A stretch of 64,000 bases of DNA from Nonlabens sp. MB-3u-79 (GTDB taxonomy: Bacteria; Bacteroidota; Bacteroidia; Flavobacteriales; Flavobacteriaceae): contig NZ_CP025116.1 in the NCBI RefSeq assembly GCF_002831625.1, positions 2,781,501 to 2,845,500 on the forward strand. Reading direction: 5' to 3'. The position numbers and the translations under genes were made by a program. This document shows positions 52,997 through 61,833 of the stretch, piece by piece; within the stretch, counting starts at the first letter, position 1; every line of letters starts with the position of its first letter. The notes under the pieces are model-generated. The model was not told the origin of the DNA and did not search any database. It worked only from the letters and a program-made list of their open reading frames with translations.

Positions 52997-55450
52997 CTAA
53001 TAAGCATCTACATCTATATTACATCTTACAGAACGGTACTGCTTAATAGATTCAAAGCTTTTCTTTACTTTCATGATATAGCCTTTTACCTGATCTGGAG
53101 CCTGTTGCTTTGTCAACTTTATGATCACATGAATATTATAAAGATTACGTATACGTGACACTGGCGGAAATTCTGGCCCTAGAACTACCACGCCATGGGG
53201 AATTTGATTCAAAGCATTTACAAACCAAGTGCTTGAATCTAAGGTCGTCTGGTAGTCGCGATGTTTAAAAGTAATCCTTATCAATCTCTGAAAAGGCGGG
53301 TATTTAAACTGATAGCGCTCCTCAATCTGCTCTTTATACATCGTAGGGTAATCGTAAGAACTTACCTGCTGTAAGATCATATGATCTGGATGGTAACTTT
53401 GTATCAACACCTTACCTATTTCTTTAGTACGCCCTGCTCTTCCTGCAACTTGTGTCAGCAATTGAAAACATCTTTCATGAGCTCTGAAATCTGGAAAGTT
53501 AAGCATAGAGTCTGCATTCATAACCCCTACCAGACTTACATTTCTAAAGTCAAGACCTTTTGTAAGCATTTGTGTACCGACCAGGCAGTCTATTTCTCCG
53601 GTATCCATTTGATGAATAAGTTTTTCATAAGAGTTTTTACCTCTGGTAGTATCCAGATCCATGCGAGCGACCTTATGATCAGGAAATAACATCCTAAACT
53701 CTTGCTCTATTTGTTCTGTACCAAAACCTTTAGTATCCATTGCGCTACTAGAGCAAGATGGGCACTCCTTAGGTACAAAAGTGTGGTAACCGCAGTAATG
53801 ACATCTTAGCTGTCCTTTGTATTGATGGTACGTAAGACTGACATCACAATTAGGACATTGCGGCGCATTTCCACAAGTGCCACATTCCATAATAGGGGCA
53901 TAACCCCTCCTATTTTGAAAAAGGATCACTTGCTTCTTGTTCCTAAAAGCTTGCTGCATATGCTCAATGAGTGTGTCAGAAAAATGACCAGTCATCTTTT
54001 TACGCTTGTGCTTTTCTTTAATATCCACCATATTGATTTCTGGCATCTGGACATTTCCAAAACGCTTTTTCAATTCTACCAGGTGGTATTTTCCAGAACT
54101 AGCATTGTAATAACTTTCTAATGCTGGTGTCGCACTCCCTAGAAGTACGAATGCTTTTTTCATGTGGCCCAATACAATCGCCGTATCTCTAGCATGATAG
54201 CGAGGTGCAGGGTCGTATTGTTTAAAACTGGTTTCATGCTCTTCGTCCACAATGATTAAACCCAAGTTTTGGAAGGGTAATAACATCGCACTGCGAGCAC
54301 CTATGATCACATAAGGCTCTTTTGCGTTGATCACATGATTCCAAACTTCTAAACGCTCATTGAGGTTGTATTTAGAATGATACACCAGCACTTGATGTTT
54401 AAAAAAGTTTTTTAATCTAGAGATCAATTGAGTGGTGAGTGCAATTTCTGGCAACAAATACAAGGCTTGACTCCCCTTCTCCAGTTGTTCTCTAATAAGT
54501 TCTACATACAGTTGCGTCTTCCCGCTTGAGGTAACCCCGTGAAGTAACACTGTCTTGTTGGACTTAAAGCTACTTTTAATTTGCTGTAAGGCCTCCGTTT
54601 GATCTTCATTTAAACGATACAATTCACTACCCTCTTCTTCCTTATCCAGTACTCTATCTATTTCTTTTTCAATTTCTACAAGAATACCTTTAGACACCAG
54701 AGTTTTAATAACCGCAGCAGTAACATTTGCTCTTTCTATAAGCTGTTTTTTAGTCACCTCTTTAGGGTTTCCTGCCTGCATCATGAATAATGTCAAAACG
54801 GCTTCTCTTTGTTTAGGAGCACGCTGGAGTTCTTCAAGCACCGATTGAAGTTTTTCATCTTCTTTTAATTCCTCATGTAAGAGGATAAATTTTTCTGTTT
54901 TAGGCTTGTATGTATGATAGAGTTCTTCTTGCAGGATAATAAAATCCTTTTCCAGCATTTTTTGCAGAATAGGCAGCACACTCTTGCGGTCCAAAATATC
55001 CATTACTTCTTGCACTTTTAAAGCATTGCGAGATTCCAAGGCTTCCATAACTAGAAATTCTCGGTCGTCTAGAAGTGCATCATCTATAAAAGTGGCTTCA
55101 TTTTTCAAAACAATGGTTTCACTCTCTAAAAGAAATGATTTAGGCAAGGATGCTCGCATTACCTGACCTACTGCGCATAGGTAATAGGAACTTATCCATT
55201 CCCAAAACTGTAGCTGGCTTTCTGTAACTACTGGTTGCTCATCAATAATGAACTCGATATCCTTAACCTCGTAAGTAGCTGTATTTTCCTGATGTACTCG
55301 ATGAACGATGCCTGTATAGATCTTTGATTTACCAAAAGGCACAGCCACCCTCATACCGGGCTTTAAAAAATCAGCTTCGACAGTATTGACCGTATAAGTA
55401 AAATAACGCTCAAGAGGAAGTGGTAGAATAACATCAATGAAGTGCTGCAT
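52997..55450 (-). CDS. priA: Primosomal replication-restart helicase PriA
   Basis: PriA is a 3'-5' helicase that reloads the replisome at stalled forks. The 817-residue protein has an N-terminal DNA-binding domain (PLERYFTYTV), Walker A HGVTSSGKTQLY near 300, the DEEH motif in IIVDEEHETSFKQYDPAPR near 395, and a zinc region with paired cysteines (CGTCGNAPQCPNC, CHYCG, CPSC) near 525-570. Helicase motifs such as LTQVAGRAGR near 675 complete it. It is monocistronic. Confidence 0.96.
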   Translation of the reverse strand: MQHFIDVILPLPLERYFTYTVNTVEADFLKPGMRVAVPFGKSKIYTGIVHRVHQENTATYEVKDIEFIIDEQPVVTESQLQFWEWISSYYLCAVGQVMRASLPKSFLLESETIVLKNEATFIDDALLDDREFLVMEALESRNALKVQEVMDILDRKSVLPILQKMLEKDFIILQEELYHTYKPKTEKFILLHEELKEDEKLQSVLEELQRAPKQREAVLTLFMMQAGNPKEVTKKQLIERANVTAAVIKTLVSKGILVEIEKEIDRVLDKEEEGSELYRLNEDQTEALQQIKSSFKSNKTVLLHGVTSSGKTQLYVELIREQLEKGSQALYLLPEIALTTQLISRLKNFFKHQVLVYHSKYNLNERLEVWNHVINAKEPYVIIGARSAMLLPFQNLGLIIVDEEHETSFKQYDPAPRYHARDTAIVLGHMKKAFVLLGSATPALESYYNASSGKYHLVELKKRFGNVQMPEINMVDIKEKHKRKKMTGHFSDTLIEHMQQAFRNKKQVILFQNRRGYAPIMECGTCGNAPQCPNCDVSLTYHQYKGQLRCHYCGYHTFVPKECPSCSSSAMDTKGFGTEQIEQEFRMLFPDHKVARMDLDTTRGKNSYEKLIHQMDTGEIDCLVGTQMLTKGLDFRNVSLVGVMNADSMLNFPDFRAHERCFQLLTQVAGRAGRTKEIGKVLIQSYHPDHMILQQVSSYDYPTMYKEQIEERYQFKYPPFQRLIRITFKHRDYQTTLDSSTWFVNALNQIPHGVVVLGPEFPPVSRIRNLYNIHVIIKLTKQQAPDQVKGYIMKVKKSFESIKQYRSVRCNIDVDAY

Positions 55451-55503
55451 AAGATGTAAAAATAAGAAGCTCTTTTGGTTTTTAGTTCTGATACCAAATA
55501 AAA

Positions 55504-55534
55504 AAGCGCGAATTCTAAATAAGAACTTGCGCTT
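55504..55534 (-). terminator. Terminator of the secreted thioredoxin gene
   Basis: A 13-bp stem with one mismatch and one G-T pair (55504-55516 with 55522-55534) is followed on the minus strand by a T run, about 24 bases past the stop at 55558. Confidence 0.75.
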
Positions 55535-55557
55535 GATACTGGTTTAGATAATTAAGA

Positions 55558-56334
55558 TTACATCTTATCTATTATTTTATTAATTAATTCTGTGGTAGAA
55601 TCATAAGCGACTCCATCCCTTTTTGCTTGCTCGATAGCTTCTTTAGCTTTCTTCAATGCTTCTGAAAACCTTTCCACTTTAAATAATAAGGCAGCGAGTG
55701 TATCTAGATTGTAGTAGTTTTGTTCCAGTTCGATAGACCTTTTAACCATATCTATACCTTTATAGAAATCAGTACGTTGATAGTGCTTCTCATAGATATG
55801 CCAAGCTAGTGTATTGAGTTGCGATGAATTAGTCCATATTTTATAGGACCTATCCAGTTCATCTTTGGTGTTGTGATATGCTGCAGCATCGTATCTGGAA
55901 GCATCGGTATAACTTGTTTCTGTACTTTCTACGACTTCTTCTACTACAACATCATCTTCAGTATTGTAATCCACATACTTCTCTATTAAGGATGTCATAT
56001 CCCCTTTAGACATAGCTCCTTTTACCACATCTAAATTTGTTGAGTTTTTAATGAAAAAATACGTAGGCATGGCGGTAACACCTAAGGCATCGTCCACGGC
56101 ATTTTCATCTACATCAATTTTATAAAAATCTACTTTTCCTGCATACTCCTTAGAAAGTTCCTTTAATATAGGATCCATGATTTTACAAGGACCACACCAA
56201 GTCGCATAAAAGTCTACGACTATTAATTTATCATTATTAACCAATAGTTTTGATTCTGCATCAATGTCTGTAATTTCTGTTTGAGCCTGAGCTACTTGCA
56301 TAAGGCAAATGAAAGCCGCGAATAAATATTTCAT
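55558..56334 (-). CDS. Secreted thioredoxin with C-terminal TPR-like region
   Basis: This 258-residue exported protein (signal peptide ending near VAQAQ) has a thioredoxin domain with VVDFYATWCGPCKIMDPIL (CxxC near 47-50) and cis-Pro VTAMPTYFFIK near 92. The C-terminal half (about 165-258) has short paired helices resembling TPR or similar repeats, likely for partner binding. It probably reduces or folds periplasmic proteins. Upstream is a long inverted repeat (56361-56419) in or near its leader. Confidence 0.85.
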   Translation of the reverse strand: MKYLFAAFICLMQVAQAQTEITDIDAESKLLVNNDKLIVVDFYATWCGPCKIMDPILKELSKEYAGKVDFYKIDVDENAVDDALGVTAMPTYFFIKNSTNLDVVKGAMSKGDMTSLIEKYVDYNTEDDVVVEEVVESTETSYTDASRYDAAAYHNTKDELDRSYKIWTNSSQLNTLAWHIYEKHYQRTDFYKGIDMVKRSIELEQNYYNLDTLAALLFKVERFSEALKKAKEAIEQAKRDGVAYDSTTELINKIIDKM

Positions 56335-56360
56335 GTCTATAAGTTTTAAAAGTTAAAAAT

Positions 56361-56419
56361 AAGTGAAAATTTACAATTTTAAGTACCCTGTTTGGGGTAT
56401 TTAAAATTGTAAACCACTT
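56361..56419. repeat. Long imperfect inverted repeat upstream of the thioredoxin gene
   Basis: Arms 56370-56388 and 56395-56413 are 19 nt with 18 Watson-Crick pairs and one G-T, around a 6-nt loop. A further 5 bp (56361-56365 with 56415-56419) pairs outside an internal loop. The right arm contains AAAATTGTAAAC at 56403-56414, one base off the XRE-region operator. No T run follows, so it does not look like a terminator. Confidence 0.75.
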
Positions 56420-56585
56420 AAAAAGAACCTGTTTCGATTGCTCGTCGGCAATTAATCACGACACTTGACCAAACCCATTTACTACTTCGACTCATATTTA
56501 CATGTTAACAAAATTGTTGAGAAACCGGAGTACTATCTTTTAGATAACTCATCAAGCGATCATATCTTTATAGAAACGATTTGTT

Positions 56586-56996
56586 ATGAATGATAGAGAC
56601 GAATATCTAGTAGCTTTAAGACCTGAAATTATGGGTGCACGAGTAGATGAAAACATGAGTGATGAAGAACGCTTTCAAAATACCAGCTTACGCCCTATCG
56701 CAAAATTGCAAAATGACCTGATTATAGCGGTTTTTAAAAACTACATTAAAAAACATAAAAATGTTTTTTGCGGTCTTACTGCTCATAAACGTATCGATTA
56801 CATTGAAAATGCTGTCAATAGGGATCAGAAATTCAGAAATTCTTTAAAGGGAATGTTAATGGGACAGTTCACTATAGCAGAGTACCAGCATTACATCACC
56901 AACTCTAGCGCACTCAATAAACGCATGATGAATCTTGTAAGAGAACGACTCATTAGCAACATACAGTTGTTTGAAAAGCCTGTTGTAGACCTATAA
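56586..56996 (+). CDS. Conserved Flavobacteriia protein of unknown function
   Basis: This 136-residue soluble helical protein has a segment RPIAKLQNDLIIAVFKNYIKK near 38 and MGQFTIAEYQHYITNSSALN near 92. Relatives have been labelled glyoxalase in databases as I recall, but I see no vicinal-oxygen-chelate fold or metal ligands. It overlaps the end of the convergent DUF2461 gene by six bases. Function unknown. Confidence 0.7.
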   Translation: MNDRDEYLVALRPEIMGARVDENMSDEERFQNTSLRPIAKLQNDLIIAVFKNYIKKHKNVFCGLTAHKRIDYIENAVNRDQKFRNSLKGMLMGQFTIAEYQHYITNSSALNKRMMNLVRERLISNIQLFEKPVVDL

Positions 56997-57656
56997 TAAG
57001 GACTCTCCATTAAGGTCTGTGGTCAGCACTTCTGACATAAAATCTAGAAAAGGCCTCGCGGTTTTAAAAGAGGCATTTACTGTAGAGGAGAAATCTTTAC
57101 TCAAGACTTCTTGATCTGTAAATGATTTCATAAAATAGAAAGATTTAAATTTTATAAGATCCATATCTGGGTGTGCTTTATCAAAATTTCTAGGAGCCGT
57201 TTTTAATTGTTCTCCCGTCAAATCGCCCCAACATTTTATAAACTGCGCATCAGAAATAATAGACCTTAATTGCTGAGCGTCTAATTCGAGCTCTTTTCGT
57301 ATGCGCAGAAGATCTTCTTTCTCTGGAGAAAAAAATCCTACACCTATAACATGTTCATTTGGCTTGATACGCATGTAATAACCACCTCTTTTATCTGCTC
57401 CAGCTCTTATCCAGTTAGCACTGCGATGAGCTTTAAAAGGCGTTTTATCTTTTGAAAATCGTATATCCCTATAAATTCTAAAGGTTTTAGCTCTTTCTAT
57501 CACATCATGCTGATTTAAATCAAGCATAATGTCATTTGCATAGCTTTTAAAATTCGTGTCTAGAGTTTTAAAATAGGGTTTGCGTTCCTCAAACCAAGCT
57601 TTATTATTGTTTTGAGCGAGTTCTTTTAAAAATGTAATTAACGCTGGATCTATCAT
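56991..57656 (-). CDS. DUF2461-family protein
   Basis: This 221-residue protein begins MIDPALITFLKELAQNNNKA and has WFEERKPYF, TFRIYRDIRFSKDKTPFKAH near 60 and GYYMRIKPNEHVIGVGFF near 92, matching DUF2461 (TIGR02453). These are widespread conserved proteins of unknown function, perhaps nucleic-acid related. It overlaps the convergent neighbour by six bases. Confidence 0.85.
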   Translation of the reverse strand: MIDPALITFLKELAQNNNKAWFEERKPYFKTLDTNFKSYANDIMLDLNQHDVIERAKTFRIYRDIRFSKDKTPFKAHRSANWIRAGADKRGGYYMRIKPNEHVIGVGFFSPEKEDLLRIRKELELDAQQLRSIISDAQFIKCWGDLTGEQLKTAPRNFDKAHPDMDLIKFKSFYFMKSFTDQEVLSKDFSSTVNASFKTARPFLDFMSEVLTTDLNGESLL

Positions 57657-58140
57657 AAAAAATACCTTCGAATTCTCAAAAGCAAGTTATAAATTTATTT
57701 AAGCAGAGCCTATCATATTATTATATTTATAATAAATAAGAGCCTTGTATTCTTTTCTACAAGCCAGACTAACAATATTGTTGATAGGAAGGCATTACTT
57801 TTTGTTAGACAGATTTAAAAAACCATCTAAAGTTTGGTTGATTTCTATTTTAGCTATTAAATTCCAGATCATTACATATTTGATCTTTGCTGTAGTCAAC
57901 AACATTTCTGCAAAAAAAACACAAGTAAGAAGCAAGATATATAAGATAAAGATGCTCGTTTTATTTATAAAAAGGGTTTAATTGTTAATAAGTATGTTAT
58001 GCTACTAGTTATATATAAAATATCTTTGTAAAACGTTAAAAATGGGTTTGCAGTTTATTTTATAAGCCCTTCCTATTTGAACTAATTTCTTATAATTCTT
58101 TAAAGAAAAGAAGTTAAGATCACCAAATAATAACATTAAG
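57657..58140. other. Spacer upstream of dnaN
   Basis: This 484-base AT-rich spacer has a -7 box TATCTTTG at 58021-58028 for dnaN, giving a leader of about 110 bases; no matching -33 TTG is seen at 17-23 bases. A 78-residue frame at 57745-57981 has the base bias of random AT-rich DNA and no family resemblance, so I do not call it. No iteron or DnaA-box cluster is visible. Confidence 0.5.
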
Positions 58141-59256
58141 ATGAAATTTATAGTATCTAGTTCTTATCTGCAAAAACACCTCCAACTATTAGGTGGAGTC
58201 ATCAATAACAACAACACCCTACCCATTTTAGATAATTTCCTTCTAGAATTAACTGGTAATGAGCTTAAGGTCTCTGCTAGCGACATGGAAACTACCATTG
58301 TCAGTAAACTTGAGGTAGAAAGTCAAGATGATGGAAGCATTGCTTTACCCGCAAAATTACTACTTGACACACTTAAAACATTTCCAGAACAGCCTCTCAC
58401 TTTTCATTCTGTGGACACCATGATGACCGTAAGTCACGATAAAGGTAAATCTGAAATAGCTTGTGCAGCTGCTGAAGAGTTTCCGAAAGCGGTTTCTATT
58501 TCAGAACCTAGCAGCACTACTATAATGGGAGACACCCTTGCTACAGCAATTAACAAAACTATATTTGCTGCTGGTAATGACGATTTAAGGCCTGTAATGA
58601 GCGGTGTGTTTTTTCAATTTGCAAGTGATTCACTCACTTTTGTGGCTACAGACGCTCATAAATTAGTGCGTTACAAAAGAGAAGATCTTTCTGCCAGTCA
58701 AACAGCAGAATTCATCATGCCTAAGAAACCTTTAAACCTTCTTAAAGCAATGTTGCAAGGCAGCGAGTCTGAAGTACTGATAGAGTATAATGATAGCAAC
58801 GCGCAATTCAGCTTTGACTCTACCAACATCATTTGCCGTTTAATCGATGGGAAATACCCTAATTATGAAGCGGTAATCCCGAAGGAAAACCCAAACAAAT
58901 TGACCATCTCTAGAACACAGTTTTTAAACTCTGTAAGACGTGTGAGTATTTTTTCCAATAAAACAACCCACCAAATCAGACTTAAAATGGCAGGTGCTGA
59001 GCTCAACATAAGTGCCGAAGACCTAGATTACAGCAATAAAGCTGATGAGCGACTGACTTGTGATTATCAAGGGGACGATATGCAAATAGGTTTTAATAGT
59101 AGGTTCCTTATTGAAATGCTCAATAACTTGACTTGTGATGATGTTTCTTTAGAAATGTCTCTACCTAATCGCGCAGGTATTTTAACACCTGTGGACGGGC
59201 TTGATGAAGGTGAGAATGTTACTATGCTAGTAATGCCGGTGATGCTTAATCAATAA
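58141..59256 (+). CDS. dnaN: DNA polymerase III beta sliding clamp
   Basis: The beta clamp tethers polymerase III to DNA. The 371-residue protein shows MKFIVSSSYLQKHLQLLGGV, LPILDNFLLEL near 28, ATDAHKLVRYKRE near 168 and the C-terminal AGILTPVDGLDEGENVTMLV and MPVML, with three clamp domains. It is not next to dnaA or recF, as is common in Bacteroidota. A hairpin terminator follows. Confidence 0.96.
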   Translation: MKFIVSSSYLQKHLQLLGGVINNNNTLPILDNFLLELTGNELKVSASDMETTIVSKLEVESQDDGSIALPAKLLLDTLKTFPEQPLTFHSVDTMMTVSHDKGKSEIACAAAEEFPKAVSISEPSSTTIMGDTLATAINKTIFAAGNDDLRPVMSGVFFQFASDSLTFVATDAHKLVRYKREDLSASQTAEFIMPKKPLNLLKAMLQGSESEVLIEYNDSNAQFSFDSTNIICRLIDGKYPNYEAVIPKENPNKLTISRTQFLNSVRRVSIFSNKTTHQIRLKMAGAELNISAEDLDYSNKADERLTCDYQGDDMQIGFNSRFLIEMLNNLTCDDVSLEMSLPNRAGILTPVDGLDEGENVTMLVMPVMLNQ

Positions 59257-59277
59257 ACCTTAAAACTTACTTATCAT

Positions 59278-59305
59278 AAAAAGGCTCGCAAATGCGAGCC
59301 TTTTT
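59278..59305. terminator. Bidirectional terminator between dnaN and DinB genes
   Basis: A GC-rich stem (59278-59289 with 59294-59305) with a 4-nt loop is flanked by A and T tracts. It sits between convergent genes and can serve both. Confidence 0.85.
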
Positions 59306-59341
59306 ATGATATTAAATTTCCTACAACAGGTATTAGAATAC

Positions 59342-59866
59342 CTACTTATCTAGATAGCGTTCTTTAATGATGTTCTCATGATGCAAACTATGACCAGCTA
59401 TTAAAAAAGGGATCACCCTTGCAGTCATGATCTGACCACTTGCAACTCCTCTAAACTGTAAAGAATCTTCTGTAGCGTTCTTAAACAAATCGATGGTTGC
59501 CTGTCTAGTTGATTGGATAGAAGATAGCAATTCCGCTTTCGCGAAAGCGGAATCCCCTAAGCTTTCAACAAAAAGATCTTGATCAAATCCGGGTAATGGA
59601 GTCGCGTCTTTGCGCAGAAACCTAAGTGCGCGGTAAGCAAAAATACGCTCCGTGTCCAAATTGTGCTCTAATACTTGGCCTATAGACCATTTACCCTCTG
59701 CGTATTTATAAGAAAACGGCTTATCAATAGAGTTAACTAACCGAACTGTCTGCTCAATGGCATCTACTAAAACTGATTCTATGCTTGACTCTCCATCAAT
59801 CATAGAGAGATAAGGAGTGTAATATTCTGAATATTCTTCCTTATCGAGATCTTTTAAAAGGATCAT
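59342..59866 (-). CDS. DinB-family putative metal-dependent protein
   Basis: This 174-residue four-helix protein has the DinB-type histidines in QVLEHNLDTERIFAYRALRF near 68-87 and GHSLHHENII near 158, probably a metal site. DinB-like proteins include thiol-dependent transferases, some using bacillithiol, which fits the presence of bshA (inference). The longest palindrome copy (24 bp) lies in its gene, encoding GDSAFAKAELL near 108. Its ATG overlaps the Lrp stop as TAATG. Confidence 0.85.
   Translation of the reverse strand: MILLKDLDKEEYSEYYTPYLSMIDGESSIESVLVDAIEQTVRLVNSIDKPFSYKYAEGKWSIGQVLEHNLDTERIFAYRALRFLRKDATPLPGFDQDLFVESLGDSAFAKAELLSSIQSTRQATIDLFKNATEDSLQFRGVASGQIMTARVIPFLIAGHSLHHENIIKERYLDK
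59534..59549. repeat. CGCTTTCGCGAAAGCG palindrome, copy 11 (in the DinB gene), extended to 24 bp
   Basis: This perfect copy extends as a palindrome from 59530 to 59553, 12 bp per arm. It reads Ala-Phe-Ala-Lys-Ala in frame. Confidence 0.95.
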
Positions 59867-60339
59867 TACAGGTCTTGAAATACTTTGTGCAACAATCTTT
59901 TCTTATCATTGATACTTTCCTCAAGGCTGATCATCGTTTCTGTACGACTTACACCATCAATATCGTCCAGCATAAATATAATTTTCTTTGCGTGGGTTGT
60001 ATCCTTGGCACGAATTTTACAAAATATATTGAATTTACCAGTGGTAATATGAGCTACAGTGACAAAAGGAATTTCTTGAATTCTGCTCAATACAAATTGA
60101 GTCGTACTTGTTTTTTCTAGGAACACACCTATATAAGCTATAAATGTATAACCGAGCTGGTGGTAATCTACCGTTAATGAAGATCCATGAATAATTCCTG
60201 ATTCTTCCATTTTCTTTACCCTAACATGAACTGTTCCAGCACTTATATTAAGTCTTTTTGCAATATCTGTAAAAGGTGTTCTAGTGTTCTCAATAAGAAC
60301 ATCAAGAATTTTCTTATCAATATCGTCAATCTTTGCCAT
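59866..60339 (-). CDS. Lrp/AsnC-family transcriptional regulator
   Basis: This 157-residue regulator starts at 60339 (MAKIDDIDKKILDVLIENTR); upstream frame without a start of its own is ignored. The winged-helix domain (PFTDIAKRLNISAGTVHVRV, about residues 20-39) is followed by a RAM ligand domain (about 70-157), which usually senses amino acids. It is the first gene before DinB, so it may regulate that gene and itself. The effector is unknown. Confidence 0.9.
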   Translation of the reverse strand: MAKIDDIDKKILDVLIENTRTPFTDIAKRLNISAGTVHVRVKKMEESGIIHGSSLTVDYHQLGYTFIAYIGVFLEKTSTTQFVLSRIQEIPFVTVAHITTGKFNIFCKIRAKDTTHAKKIIFMLDDIDGVSRTETMISLEESINDKKRLLHKVFQDL

Positions 60340-60419
60340 AATAATGTATTTTTCTAACAATTTTCCGTAAAATAAAGACAATAGATGATAATAAACTAAC
60401 AAATTCAACACTTTTGCAA

Positions 60420-61505
60420 TTAATTAGCAAATATTGTAATATTCAACGACTCTGAATAAATTTCAAAATTATCTTCTACAATCAAATCATTTTTAAAACT
60501 GTCATCGTCTGACAAGTCTATAACACGGTGTCCATTTAAGACATCTTCTCTATTCACACCTATTAGTATAGGAATAAAATAGAGCTTACCATCCTGAACC
60601 TGCTCATGAAACTGAATACAGAGATGTTTTATACCTGCTGGGGATTTATAATTTTTTATCCAGATATCTACATAAGCTTTGCTCATTTCTGGAATAGATT
60701 CATATGCATTCACAACAGCAACCTTAAGTAAATGACTTGTAAAAACAGATTTTAAGGCTATTTGAAGCGCTTTATATACCAATATGCTCACTTCATCCCT
60801 AGAGTAATCATCTCCCGAATGACCTGCCTCAAATAAGACAGTAGGCACAAGGTTACTCATCATAAAATCTCCTACACAATTGATATTAAAATCATCATTA
60901 TACCTACCTATGATTCCATTTACGTGATGATTTAAGTCGGTATTTATAGAATTAATAACATGCATAGCCTTAATACGGGCAGCGCTAAGGTTTTTATTTT
61001 TATCTCCTGCAGGAGCAAGAAAAGATAATTGAGCAGGAATTGAACCATTTTTAGATCCGTAAATACTACGTTGTCCATGCAAGTTGAAACAATAATGGGG
61101 TTGGAAATCATCAAAAACCTTTCTTAAAACAATACTTTCTGGCTGTGATAATAAAACCGCATCGCGATTTAAATCTACATTATTTGCATTTACTCTAGTC
61201 CAATTATCAGCACCGTCTGGATTTAAAATAGGAATAATATACAATTCAATATTTTCTAACATATGTTCTAAATCACTCCTTCTTAAAAGCTCACAAATAG
61301 CTCTTGTGGTAGAAGATTCATTACCGTGCATTTGAGACCATGCTAAAACTTTAACCTTACCAGATCCTATCTTTAATCCATAAATAGATCTTTTAAGCAC
61401 TGATTCACCTATTACAAGATCTTTTAAAACAGAACCATCTAAAGTGTTTAAGATCTTCTGGAAGTAATCTTCAAATTGTATATAGGAGTAATATCTAGGA
61501 AGCAT
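60420..61505 (-). CDS. M14-family zinc carboxypeptidase-like protein
   Basis: This 361-residue protein has the zinc-binding MHGNESSTTRAI near residue 70, ILNPDGADNWTRVNANNVDLNR (about 103-124), the His in FNLHGQRS near 151, and a catalytic Glu in LFEAGHSGDDYSRD near 233. No signal peptide is seen, so it may be cytoplasmic. Its promoter region carries the operator copies shared with the divergent XRE gene, so it is a likely target of that regulator. Confidence 0.88.
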   Translation of the reverse strand: MLPRYYSYIQFEDYFQKILNTLDGSVLKDLVIGESVLKRSIYGLKIGSGKVKVLAWSQMHGNESSTTRAICELLRRSDLEHMLENIELYIIPILNPDGADNWTRVNANNVDLNRDAVLLSQPESIVLRKVFDDFQPHYCFNLHGQRSIYGSKNGSIPAQLSFLAPAGDKNKNLSAARIKAMHVINSINTDLNHHVNGIIGRYNDDFNINCVGDFMMSNLVPTVLFEAGHSGDDYSRDEVSILVYKALQIALKSVFTSHLLKVAVVNAYESIPEMSKAYVDIWIKNYKSPAGIKHLCIQFHEQVQDGKLYFIPILIGVNREDVLNGHRVIDLSDDDSFKNDLIVEDNFEIYSESLNITIFAN

Positions 61506-61565
61506 TTAAGAATGGTGTTTTAAGCTAGTATCAAAAGGATGCATTAGAATAGTATTATTAACAGT

Positions 61566-61659
61566 ACAAATGTAAACTCTTTAAGGTTCACAAAAGTAAA
61601 CAGTTAACCTGTTACAAATGTAAACAATTCAATCTGTACTTTAGTTTACAATTGTAATC
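61566..61659. promoter_or_regulatory. Left operator cluster near the M14 gene
   Basis: Copies of ACAAWWGTAAAC lie at 61566-61577, 61590-61601 and 61614-61625 on the plus strand, exactly 24 bases apart, and an inverted copy at 61644-61655 overlaps the palindrome TTACAATTGTAA (61646-61657). The copy at 61590 contains a minus-strand -7 box TACTTTTG, suggesting repression of the M14 gene. Confidence 0.7.
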
Positions 61660-61833
61660 AACTATCCTGGTGTTGTTGCTCCTGTTTCTTGTTGAAATAA
61701 CCCAATAGCATCAAGGAAAGATTATTAATAATCTATGTATTTGTATTTCAGTAATTAAAATGCTTTTATATAAACAAAAGATTTACTATATATCTAGTCT
61801 TTATGAACTGTTTATGTCTAACATGAGTCAAGT

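Noticed and set aside
57745..57981. A 78-residue hydrophobic, lysine-rich frame upstream of dnaN
   Set aside because: Typical of random AT-rich sequence, no start signal or conserved motif, and it lies in the dnaN regulatory spacer.
58480..58495. TTTCCGAAAGCGG in dnaN resembling the palindrome
   Set aside because: Only one arm matches; symmetry is lost, so it is not counted as a copy.
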